Shown here piece after piece: positions 1-9,150 of a stretch of 64,000 bases of DNA. A program made the position numbers and the translations under genes. The stretch covers positions 108,271,241-108,335,240 of the forward strand of contig JASDDO010000016.1 in NCBI GenBank assembly GCA_030015575.1, given 5' to 3'. This DNA comes from Agapanthus africanus (taxonomy: Eukaryota > Streptophyta > Magnoliopsida > Asparagales > Amaryllidaceae). A model generated the notes under the pieces. It worked only from the letters and a program-made list of their open reading frames with translations, did not search any database and had not been told where the DNA came from. Position 1 is the stretch's first letter, and each line of letters begins with the position of its first letter.

Positions 1-2568
1 ACCGCACACTCTATTACGAATTGGGAAGAATTCGTCGCTGCATTCCTTAAGAAATTTTACCCAATACAAAAGACAGCTCGAATCCGTAGCGAACTGAATC
101 AATTTGCCCAGCTTCCTGCTGAACCATTCTCTAAATGCTTTGAACGTTTCAAGGATCTATTGGTTCAATGTCCTCATCACGGCATCCCGAGATGGGAGCT
201 TTGCCGAATCATATATGAGGGCAGTAACCCTAACACTAAACAGAGCCTTGAAAACATGTGTCAAGGTACCTTCATGACCAAGGATGATGGGGAAGCTTGG
301 CGATATTTAGAAGAGTTCGCTGAAAAGTCGTTACAGTGGGAAAGTCCATCATTTAGGAGTGGCAATAACCAATCAGATGTTTCCATAGGAGTTAGAGCTG
401 ACATTTCAGCTATACAAAAGAAACTCGAGACTATGGAAAACAAATTTTTAGCTGCCTCCCTTAATCAAATGTCACTTTCCAAAACTGTATGTGGCTGCTG
501 TTCTGATCCGTCTCACTTGACGGAAGAATGTTCGTTTCAAGGTCGTGAGCATACCAATGCCGCATTTCAAAGACCTAGGAACGATCCTTTTTCTTCAACA
601 TTTAATCAGGGTTGGAGGAATTACCATAATTTTGCTTGGAACCAATCACAATCACAAAACACGGTTCCAAACCAAAACAATTTCCAAAGGGTCCCTCCAC
701 CACAACAGCAACCACAACTTCAATTGAGTCAGCACCCCTTTCAAGCACATAATTTTCAAAATCAGGTCAACACACCTGCACTGTCTAGTCCTTTACAGTT
801 GACCGGAACTGATGAATCCTCTTCTTTTGCACAATACATGAATTTGATCTTAACAAATATCATGCAAGTTTCGGCTGAAATGAAATCTTCTGTCGATAAA
901 ATTGAGAAAAACTCTGCGTCCCAAAACGAGAGTATTAAATCGATGGAAGAAGAAATTGCACGATTAAAAGCCGAAATGAGTGCAAGAGAGAAAGGGAAAC
1001 TTCCAGCTCAACCATTACCTAATCCTGGTTATTCACATCATGTGAATGCAATCACCATGTTGAGATCTGGAAGTGTGCTTGACAATCATGTTGGGGAAGA
1101 AGTTGATGATACTGAAAATCATATCAACACCCCGGCTGAGACCTTTCCACACACACATACATCTAATTCTGACCCCAGTTCTTCTACCCCACCATCTTCT
1201 TCCGAGCCTATTCTTCATTTCCCAAAAGGCTCGCCATTACAGCCCACCTCTTTTACCCCTCCACGGACGATCCCCACTTCTATTCTAGGATCGGTTCCAC
1301 ACACACTTCCTTCTCCTATGATGGACCCAGCGCTTTCTGCTAAAGCACCTTATCCTAATCGGTTAAGGGCTAACACACCAAGTCCACATATGGAGAAGAT
1401 CACTGAGATGTTTAAACAGGTTAACATCAATATCCCTCTTCTAGATGCTATCCAACAAGTCCCCGCATACGCGAAAGTTCTTAAAGACTTTTGCACTAGA
1501 AAGAGGAAGAAACAAATGCCCAAGAAGATATTCATGGCAAAAACAGTAGAAACGGCTTTCCCCCAGCAATTACCGAGGAAACGTAAGGATCCTGGTTATC
1601 CTACGATTTCCATCTCTATCGGGGAGAAACACATTAACCGTGCTCTACTAGATCTTGGGGCAAGTGTTAACCTTCTTCCTTTCTCAGTTTATGAACAGTT
1701 AAGGATTGGAGAGTTGAAACCATCTCCTTGCACTCTCCAGATGGCTGACCGATCAATCACCAGACCTAAGGGTGAACTAGAGGATGTGTTAATAAAAATC
1801 GGGGAATTTATCTTCCCTGTAGACTTTATTGTAATTGATACACAGCCTGTAGCGAACTCACGGAATCAAATTCCGGTGATTTTAGGTTGCCCCTTTTTGG
1901 CCACTTCCAACGCTATCATCAATTGTCGTAACGGTTCTATGACCCTATCCTTCGGGAAGAGGACAATTGAGATGAACATTTACAAGTTAGGAAGTGTACC
2001 CTCCGAACCTACTGCTCAGGTCTGTTCTGTCGACTTAATGGATGTCGACAGCAGCGAATTTGATGATCCTCCTGATATTGATCTTGACTCTTTTCATACG
2101 TTATTGTTTGACCCAACTATGTATCATACACATACGGACTCTTCAACCGAGATTTCCGGGTCAACAATTAACACTGATTATGAACTACTTTTAGAGTCTG
2201 AAGATCACCCCGCACCTTGTGATGACATTATTCTTCGGGGTATAGATGAAACTTTTGAGGAGATCTTCGCTGATGAACTCGCATTTCTGAATAACACGGG
2301 TGTTGAGATGAATCATCTCCCACTCACTGAAATTGAACCTCCACCCCTTCTTCAGAACTGTAAGAAGAATGCGAGTAATCCATCATATATAATGCATCGT
2401 CTCTCCAAAATGAGACGCACACACATTTTATTCCACCCCTTACCTTTTCCCCACTTCTTCTTCCACCAACCAGAGCACTGCATTGATAAAATTTTTGAAT
2501 GGTTGGTGTTAACATTTGGTCTTTGCAAAGCTTGGCATCGACCATTGATTTTTGACCCCCACTTGTGA
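1..2568 (+). CDS. Gag-protease polyprotein of GP1, 5'-truncated by window edge
   Basis: The frame is open from base 1 to the stop at 2566-2568, about 855 codons, with no internal stop. The first residues match the middle of the GP2 Gag, so the true start is upstream and any start near 160 would be artificial. The Gag core (to about 330) contains the LVQCPHHG and CRIIYEG motifs of the Retrotrans_gag family. A CX2CX4HX4C zinc knuckle, CGCCSDPSHLTEEC, is encoded at 490-531. A Q/N/P-rich linker and a short charged helical stretch (about 880-1000) follow. The retroviral-type aspartic protease has its active-site DLGAS at about 1651, DLGAS being the usual Athila/Tat form, and the second-half motif VILGCPFLATSNAIINC at about 1876-1926. 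The C-terminal tail ends in KIFEWLVLTFGLCKAWH, also conserved in GP2. The frame is intact in this window. Confidence 0.88.
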   Translation, partial: TAHSITNWEEFVAAFLKKFYPIQKTARIRSELNQFAQLPAEPFSKCFERFKDLLVQCPHHGIPRWELCRIIYEGSNPNTKQSLENMCQGTFMTKDDGEAWRYLEEFAEKSLQWESPSFRSGNNQSDVSIGVRADISAIQKKLETMENKFLAASLNQMSLSKTVCGCCSDPSHLTEECSFQGREHTNAAFQRPRNDPFSSTFNQGWRNYHNFAWNQSQSQNTVPNQNNFQRVPPPQQQPQLQLSQHPFQAHNFQNQVNTPALSSPLQLTGTDESSSFAQYMNLILTNIMQVSAEMKSSVDKIEKNSASQNESIKSMEEEIARLKAEMSAREKGKLPAQPLPNPGYSHHVNAITMLRSGSVLDNHVGEEVDDTENHINTPAETFPHTHTSNSDPSSSTPPSSSEPILHFPKGSPLQPTSFTPPRTIPTSILGSVPHTLPSPMMDPALSAKAPYPNRLRANTPSPHMEKITEMFKQVNINIPLLDAIQQVPAYAKVLKDFCTRKRKKQMPKKIFMAKTVETAFPQQLPRKRKDPGYPTISISIGEKHINRALLDLGASVNLLPFSVYEQLRIGELKPSPCTLQMADRSITRPKGELEDVLIKIGEFIFPVDFIVIDTQPVANSRNQIPVILGCPFLATSNAIINCRNGSMTLSFGKRTIEMNIYKLGSVPSEPTAQVCSVDLMDVDSSEFDDPPDIDLDSFHTLLFDPTMYHTHTDSSTEISGSTINTDYELLLESEDHPAPCDDIILRGIDETFEEIFADELAFLNNTGVEMNHLPLTEIEPPPLLQNCKKNASNPSYIMHRLSKMRRTHILFHPLPFPHFFFHQPEHCIDKIFEWLVLTFGLCKAWHRPLIFDPHL

Positions 2569-2595
2569 TTTTCAAAGATTAACATTGCATAACTC

Positions 2596-2794
2596 AAGTT
2601 TGGGGGGGTATATTTTTAATCTGGCTCTTGAAAAGAAAATTTTTACAAAATTTTGAGCCAAAAATAAGTTTAGGGGAGGATCTTCACTTAAATATTTTTC
2701 CCCCACTAATAAATTCCTCCCAAGCTTACAGGTTTTTCGAGATTTAGCAGAAGGCAACAGTGAGGACACTGTTGAAAACAAGTTTGGGGGAGGT
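2596..2794 (+). other. Three internal polypurine-tract-like motifs
   Basis: Three copies of an AAGTTTGGGGG-type purine tract follow the Gag-protease stop at 2596-2610, 2666-2680 and 2780-2794. They resemble the tract that abuts the LTR at 4004-4017. GP2 has three copies at nearly the same distances from its own stop (28258-28270, 28191-28204, 28077-28090). They may act as additional plus-strand primers, but that function is inferred from similarity only. Confidence 0.6.
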
Positions 2795-4003
2795 TTGTGC
2801 TTATTTTCGCATCATTTGCATATCACTTTGCATAAGCACAAAAACATTTTTTTTGAAAACCTATAAAAATTTAAAAATTTTCAAAATTATAAAAATATTT
2901 TTTATATATAAATAAGATAATAAAAGTTTAGATAGTGAAAAATTACATCCATGAGATTAGAAAAATTGAAGAAAACCAAGAAAATTAGAAGTTTTTTTAT
3001 ACGAACTAGTAATAAGTAGTTATGAGCCGTTGTCCCAAGGGTTAGTAAGATGAAAGACGTCACTAATCTGAGGATAAAAATAAGTCTGAAAAATAGTTTC
3101 TATTCTGGAAGCCAAACATTTTGAACGTTGATACCCTGCTATTCGCACTTACACACGTCTTAAAGCCTGGGATAGTAGAGGATACCTTGAATTGCTCTTG
3201 TCTTAAAGCAAAAAGTATGAAGGAAATAAAAAGAAAAAAAAACGAATAAAAATATAAAGTGGTGAGAAAAATGGACACTGGTTTTGTTATCACCGAGGGC
3301 AATAAAAAAATATATAGCGAGGGTGCTTCTTCACCTAGTGCCCTAAGGCCAACTGGTCTGGGAGTCACTGCTATGCCTGAGGTGGTGCAAGACGAGGAAA
3401 ATACACCAAGTAAGCAAGCACAGGAGTAATCGGTCGGTAAGTACCTCAAGAAGTATTAACGGTCGCATGAAAGTGTGTGAGCAATTTCGTCTAAATATTC
3501 ATTAATTAAAAAGTACTGAGGCTGATGGGCAAGAGTATGATAGCTTGAATTGAATTCTCCGGGTGTAGGGATGTCCTTTATACAAACGCAGGGTTATATG
3601 ATCGATGTTTGGAAAACAGATAGGAATGAAGAATAAGACGATGTTTTATTGAGGGAGGACGTGATTTCCGACATCTTTTCATGACCATTAAGATAGGGCT
3701 CATGACAACCGAAAAGCTAGCTTAGTTGGAAACCCTAATTTTCAAAGGCTTTTCTTTTACAATTCTTGTCTTTAAATGTAATATTCATGATCTTCCTTTT
3801 ATTATTGGATTTTGTGGGTGCAATCCGTTGAAAACCCTCAGGAGACAACACTCCTCCTACTAGGGACACCTAGAGGTTTAAAGGCTTGTTGCACATGCTC
3901 AGTGCAATCGTGTTGCCTACGAAAGTGTGCTAGTTAGTTTTTTTTCTTTCTTTATTTTCTCCTTCTCTTTTTAATAAAAAGTTCGCTCGAGACGATCGAA
4001 ATT

Positions 4004-4017
4004 AAGTTTGGGGGTAT
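4004..4017 (+). other. Polypurine tract of GP1
   Basis: AAGTTTGGGGGTAT lies directly upstream of the LTR start TGATTAG at 4019. This is the expected plus-strand primer position. Confidence 0.8.
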
Positions 4018-4408
4018 TTGATTAGTCGAAAATATTGTATATTTTAACCGGCAATTTCCTCATCATTTTTATTAATATAGGAGTGTTCGGCATTCATATT
4101 CTACATATTAGCAAATCTATCACAGATTATCAGATTACATGTATTAGACCTTAAAACCGGCATTTCTAGGGAAATTGACTGCATTGCATGGCATCGCAAT
4201 ATTTCTATATGTCGCAACCCGTATTTCGAAGTCTGTGCAGGAAAAGGAGAAGCTCGCTCAAATTTACACCGCTCAAAGATACGTCAACTCACTAACTTCA
4301 AATCTGGTATCATTACAAAGGAGGAATTGCAAATCAACATATCAAAGGAAGCCCTAAACTACAGTACAAGCCCACAGAAGAAAGTACAGAGGCCAACCCC
4401 ATCAAAGA

Positions 4409-4453
4409 GCCGCGGATCCGCGGCAATGGCTTTCTTGTGCCGCGGATCCGCGG
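4409..4453 (+). promoter_or_regulatory. Paired GC palindromes in GP1 LTR
   Basis: GCCGCGGATCCGCGGC at 4409-4424 is repeated almost exactly at 4439-4453, start to start 30 bp apart. The pair lies about 250-290 bp upstream of the TATA box. In element sense, the spacer resembles that of the Copia-2 leader pair (19969-20015). It may be a U3 regulatory site or an RNA/DNA structural element. Confidence 0.65.
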
Positions 4454-4700
4454 TGGAACCAGGGAGTTACCTCCTCAATTTTTGTGCGAAACTCCTGTCT
4501 CATAGCCCACTGCTCAGAAATGTATCTCAAGTTCCAGAAGACTCTAGAGGTTTCTGCCAGATCACCAAACAAGGGTTTCCAAGCCTAATTAAACCTAGCT
4601 TAAACCCTAAGCTAGCTCCTAACAAACTACCTTCTAGAAGACTCAACAAACTTTTGGAGGGAACTACCATTTCAAATCTAAACCTAGAGTTTGGGAAGTC

Positions 4701-4708
4701 TATAAATA
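4701..4708 (+). promoter_or_regulatory. TATA box in GP1 LTR
   Basis: TATAAATA stands about 680 bp into the LTR in a suitable AT context. It is the best core-promoter candidate, which would place the transcription start near 4735. Confidence 0.55.
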
Positions 4709-6550
4709 GAAGCCTAGACCTAGGGTGATAAATCATGTGGAGATAGATAGAATCAAACCATTTGTGATTCATTTTAGTTCATTTTAGCCATTCACTTTCT
4801 TCTTCTTCTTCCATAAGTTTAGTGAGAGGGCTTGTGGGAAACCCTAACCCTAACTCCAATTAAAATCAAGATCCCGAGTACCCATTAAGCAAGAAGCCCT
4901 ACAACCTTTCGGAGCGGAGCCGATCTTCAACGGAGCAAGCGATCCGAGCCGATCCACGACTCATGAAGCCGAGCGACGCCCGATCAACAATCTAGATTCT
5001 TCCTCTTGTAGTTCTTGAAGCGAATGTAATCAAAAATTGTTGAGATAAATAAAGGTGATATTCGTCTATCTTGTTTTCTTTAAATTCTGCATCATGATAT
5101 CTTTACAATTCGTAAATATTTTCTGTGTGGTGATTTGTGAATAAAACTCCGCTCGTCGAGGAGTCGAGACGGTCAATAGAATGATGATGTAACATAGCTT
5201 TAATCGATTCTTGATTCCTACAAGTTTTGTAAACCCTAGCAAGTTCAAGAACCGACAACCCATTTCGTTACGATGCTTTCTTGAATGATATCGCTCGAAA
5301 TTGGGGAGTTAGGATCGTTTCTTGAAAATGCTAGAGCCTAGAATGTGAATGATATCGACAAAAGAACAAGGGATAAGATGAAACCCTAGTTTCACGAGAA
5401 AACCCTAACTCTCGTCGATCATCATCGATCTAGTATCAATCTTTCGAAGGACAAGAACACGAAATCTTAAGATTACATCACATCTATAGGTCCGATCGAT
5501 TCCTGCGAGCCTCTTTTAGATTCTTGACTGTTGATTGGAAATATCATCGATACACCGATTCCTGACTGTTTATCTTTTTCTTGATTCTTGAATAGAATAG
5601 TGACACTTGAAAATCAAAACTCTTGAATCATGTTTTCGTTTATCTTAGCTTAACTTTTCAATTCAAGCATATCATAATACAAACGAATCGTGCAATCCCT
5701 GTGGACGATCCGCACTCATTCATGAACTACAATTGACACCGTAGTTTGATTGCGGTCAATATAATTTTTGGTTGTGATGTCTTTACAATTTTCTTAAATC
5801 GACACAACAAGATTTTACATCAATCAATTATCACGGATGAATAGCCGGGGTTTTTTGAGATGAGAGTTTCTTTATCTTTCATTTGATATAATATGTAAAT
5901 TGATGTAATATTATTTTTATGGCCGCACATCCGGGATGAGGTTGCAGCCTCCATTGTATATTATTTCTTTTACTGTTTTTGCTCCTAGGGAAGACCCAAG
6001 GAGGGGTGCACAAACTACCGGGTACTTTGAAGTGCCGAGTGACCTACTCACGTTGTTGAGGGAGGTTGCTTCACTTCGGATACTTGGCGGGTAGTTTGCC
6101 GTACCCGTAGGGGTCTAGGGTGGAGTGTGGCTATTCATCACAACCGTGTAATCCGTCTTTCGTTGCTGGCTCAAACGAAACGTGGATTCCTAGCATATCC
6201 AATGTGTTCGTCTGTGATCTAGAATGGCTATCATTGCATCTGACGAATGTATATATCTATATATGATATCTAGTAGGCGTTGCTTATATTTTGCATCCGC
6301 GCTAGTCCAGCCCCCGCTCTGTCGTTGGTTAAGTAACCTAACGGGTGATGACGGGGCCCCATGGCGAATGGGGATGGCATAAGCGTATGTCAGATTTTCG
6401 TTGTTTTCTGCAATGGTATGATTAACTGATGAGACTCATTATATTAATGCAAAGAAAAACAAACCTAAAATACGTTGTTGGAACAATTTTCAAAAAGCTG
6501 TTATTGCAAAGTCGTTCTCTTTTGTTTTGCACAGAGGTATTTGGTTATGA

Positions 6551-6750
6551 ATGCCAAGCACCTCATTCGACGAGGCAAGGGCCGAGATTCCTTCATCGGG
6601 AGTGACCCCTTGGACAAAAGTTTGTGTCAGGGTAATAACTTCACTATAGTCGATTATTCTTTCTTTGCATCGAGATATTCAGTTTGGAATATCCTGCACC
6701 TCATTCGACGAGGAAAGAGCCGAGATCCCTTCACAGGGAGTGACCTCTTT
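6551..6750 (+). repeat. Duplicated leader block of Copia-1
   Basis: Two related blocks of about 63 bp, at 6551-6613 and 6689-6750 (period about 138 bp), share CACCTCATTCGACGAGG and GGGAGTGACC. Matching duplicated blocks occur in Copia-2 (17900-18105) and Copia-4 (50844-51045). Each has a short CCCTT/AAGGG-type inverted repeat that could form a hairpin. Confidence 0.65.
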
Positions 6751-6917
6751 AGCAGAAGTTTTCACCACTATATTTAAAAAAAAAAGAAAAAATAGAAAGG
6801 CAATCATGTTCCTTCAATGATATCAAGTTCATTACGGTCACGGGTTTTTCGCCAAAAACCCAGCCGTAACCTTCAGTCATTTCTTACAAGTAACACTTAG
6901 TATTCAAGTTGCGTTTG

Positions 6918-7102
6918 TTGACTCTGTCAAGGCGTAGTGTACGGTAGCTGAGTGGTGCTTGTTTGTAGCAGTATATGGGATTGGATAGGACAGTCGTATA
7001 ACCGTGTTGACTCCGTCAAGGGTTATGCGGGTGGGTTTAATGCAATCCAGATAATGACGGGTTGAACTTGATTAGGACTCTTTAATTTGTTGACTCCATC
7101 AA
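6918..7102 (+). other. Three-hairpin array in Copia-1 leader
   Basis: TTGACTCTGTCAA (6918-6930), TTGACTCCGTCAA (7007-7019) and TTGACTCCATCAA (7090-7102) each form a TTGAC/GTCAA-type stem with a 3-nt loop; the third has one mismatch. They are 83-89 bp apart. Equivalent triplets occur at the same leader position in Copia-0, -2, -3 and -4 with different stem and loop bases. Confidence 0.6.
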
Positions 7103-7553
7103 GGTCACTTGGGTCCTAGGAGCAAAAATCCACATCGGGAGTTTCTAAAGAAACTGAAACTTGCAGATTTAGCATACCTTCTGGAGTGTGGTGAATTGAG
7201 TGGATTCCATCTAGGTCATCGCACAATGATAGTTGGATCCCGATCCCACTGATGAGTTGGATTACTCTCGGGAGATTATTTCACATAACAATCAATGCTA
7301 TAAACCAAGTAGGTGTCTAGAACGGTGTTAGCGGGGCTACGCCTCCAGGGAAAAGAGATTATTTAATTAAGGAACTTCACGAAAGCTTTGGAAAACCTCT
7401 CTCGAAGTACCAACTCTAGCATGGATGAAAGGTTAAGCAAGTATTGTGATGTGCGATTAATCCTGACTAGTTCTTCTTTTAAAGGTTTGAAGAAGAATTT
7501 GAGGAAACAGTGGGAGCCATCATGGTTAGATAAATTAATAAACCAATCTAATC

Positions 7554-8249
7554 TTGCAAGAGCCCACGCTGAGTGTTTCTTTTCTCTCTATCCTGGTAGC
7601 AACCATTTCACGCCATAATCAAGATAATAAAATGTATCGATTGACCGATCTGAATTCTTATTCGGGGCTGGGGAACGTCGGTTCGGCTCTAACTTTTGAC
7701 AACAGTCACAAGTATGAGCAAGGGAAAGAGGACTGTATAGATTCCAGGGATACCCAGTTGAAGAAGATGCATAGTTTTGCATCTACATCAGGTGTTCTTG
7801 TTATTGAGAACTGCTTTACGGTCAGCCCTACCTCCTGGGTACTTGATACCGGAACAAGATCTCATATCTGTAATTTGTTGCAGGGAATGAGAAAAAGTAG
7901 GAATGTTGCACCTGGTGATATGTCGCTCAGGGTAGCGAACGGAGCACAAGTTAATGCTGCAGCCGTCGGTGAATATCACCTAGTGTTGCCAAATGGCAAT
8001 ACTATGATTTTGAACGATTGCTACTATGTACCTTCCATGGTTTGCAACATTATATCAGTTTCTTTACTCAATAAAGATAGATATAACTTTGTTCTTGATA
8101 GAAATATCATGAACATCAACCTTCATAAGGCACTGGTTGCAGAAGGTACACTGTGTAATGGTATCTACGTTCTAAATCAGAATACATTTCTCAATGTACA
8201 AAACACACGCAAGAGGAAGAGTTCAGATACGAACGAATCCTACTTATGA
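7554..8249 (+). pseudogene. Copia-1 protease region joined to a remnant where gag should be
   Basis: The open frame ends at 8249 and contains the Ty1-copia aspartic protease with active site WVLDTG (about 7830) and the following VANG...VGEYHL and NIISVSLL motifs, matching Copia-3. Upstream of the protease, where Copia-3 encodes about 260 residues of Gag and a zinc knuckle, only about 130 bp of unrelated sequence remains. The sequence rejoins Copia-3 just past the zinc knuckle (EDC... corresponds to RNC...). No usable gag start codon remains. The frame ends at a TGA at 8247-8249 where the conserved tryptophan before the GAG-pre-integrase HCRLGH motif is expected. Confidence 0.8.
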
Positions 8250-9150
8250 CATTGTAGACTTGGTCATATCGGAGAGAAAATACTAAATAAGTTGCATAAA
8301 GATGGACTTTTGGCTACGTTCGAGTTTTCATCTTATGAAACTTGTCAGTCTTGTCTCAAAAGAAAGATGACGAAATCTCCGTTCACCGGACATGGAGAAA
8401 GAGCAACAGAGCTCTTGGGACTCATACACAGTGATGTATGTGGTCTGATGTCTATACATGCAAGGGGTGGGTTCTCGTACTTCATCACATTCACTGACGA
8501 TCTCTCTAGATTCAGATATGTGTATCTTATGAAACACAAATCGGAAGCTTTTGAGGAATTCAAGGAATTCAGAAACGAGTAGAGAACCAGACTGGCAAAA
8601 GTATCAAGATCCTCCGATCGGATAGGGGAGGGGAGTACTTAAGCACGGAATTCCTAGATTACTTAAAATAGAATGGTATTCTCTCTCAGCCGACTCCTCC
8701 TTATACACCACAGCACAACGGTGTATCGGAACGGAGGAATCATACCCTATTGGATATGGTTTGCTCCAAGATGAGTTGTGCCGAGTTGCCTCTTTCATTT
8801 TGGGGACATGCGCTTTTGACAGCAACATATCTCTTGAATGATGTTCCGTCTAAATCAGTGCCTAAGACACCATTTGAGATATGGAATGGTAAAAGGCTAT
8901 ATCTTAAACGTATTAAGATATAGGGTTGTCCGGCCAATGTAAAAGTACAAATCCAGACAAACTTCAGGCACGTTCAGTTCTATGTAAATTTGTGGGAAAT
9001 CCTAAAAACTCTACAGGATATCTGTTCTACCACACCGAGGAACAGAAGGTGTTTGTATCTCACTACGCCACCTTTTTAGAGTGGCAATTTCTTGCAAAAG
9101 AAACTAGTAGGAGTTCGGTAGCACTGGAAGAAATTCAGCGACCACAAAAT
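8250..9150 (+). pseudogene. Copia-1 integrase remnant
   Basis: In sequence order there are the GAG-pre-integrase HCRLGH motif (about 8250), the zinc-binding CQSCLKRK (about 8343), the catalytic-core motifs HSDVCG (about 8431) and TDDLSRF (about 8494), SDRGGEYLS (about 8617), and PPYTPQHNGVSERRN (about 8697), which carries the catalytic glutamate. Stops and small indels break the frame, for example TAG at 8581-8583 and further shifts near 8670 and 8920. The domain order is normal for Ty1-copia (integrase before RT), but no intact protein can be made. Confidence 0.8.

Larger units (their letters stand above)
2569..4018 (+). other. 3' noncoding region of GP1, conserved with GP2
   Basis: This 1450-bp AT-rich stretch lies between the Gag-protease stop and the 3' LTR. 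It carries no pol domain in any frame. Several blocks align with the matching 1421-bp region of GP2 (26903-28323): the polypurine tracts, a block around 3290-3430 (matching about 27470-27620 inverted), a block around 3640-3760 (about 27090-27250) and the last 150 bp before the LTR. An antisense frame of about 128 codons at 3063-3449 has no ATG and is broken in GP2. I treat the region as noncoding. Confidence 0.7.
1..5826 (+). mobile_element. GP1: Athila/Tat-like element encoding only Gag-protease (5' end off window)
   Basis: This is the 3' part of a Ty3/gypsy-type LTR retrotransposon. In order it holds a Gag-protease reading frame open from the first base, a 1450-bp noncoding stretch with polypurine tracts, and one LTR (4019-5826). 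No reverse transcriptase, RNase H or integrase lies between protease and LTR, and the related GP2 (25443-33675) has the same layout, so this is the family's structure and not a local deletion. It sits in the leader of Copia-1: sequence right of 5826 matches, inverted, the Copia-2 leader from about 18830 downward. The 5' LTR and the left target-site copy lie off the window, so the right candidate duplication (ATTAT, 5827-5831) cannot be confirmed. Confidence 0.85.
4019..5826 (+). repeat. 3' LTR of GP1
   Basis: The LTR starts TGATTAG directly after the polypurine tract and ends ATCAATCA, the same end as the GP2 LTR. It is 1808 bp long. Inside are a GC palindrome pair (4409-4453) and a TATA box (4701-4708). 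The flank after 5826 is copia leader sequence. The partner 5' LTR is outside the window, so divergence and target duplication cannot be measured. Confidence 0.8.
5827..7545 (+). other. Leader (5' untranslated) of Copia-1, 3' portion
   Basis: This noncoding sequence between the primer site (off window) and the protease matches, inverted, the leaders of Copia-2 (17153-18830), Copia-0, Copia-3 and Copia-4. It includes a duplicated about 60-bp block (6551-6750), three short hairpins (6918-7102) and a block with CTAGACACC..., near 7315 inverted in the others. The leaders in this family run to 2.3-3 kb, which is long for a Ty1-copia element. Confidence 0.75.

Noticed and set aside
160-162. Start of the GP1 polyprotein at a TTG codon
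   Set aside because: The frame is open and homologous to GP2 Gag upstream to base 1, so the start is outside the window.
3063-3449. 128-codon antisense protein in GP1
   Set aside because: There is no ATG start, and the counterpart in GP2 is broken by stops and indels. Kept only as a conserved-block finding.
4836-4860. Telomere-like AACCCTAACCCTAA
   Set aside because: Only two units within an LTR. Too short for an interstitial telomeric repeat.
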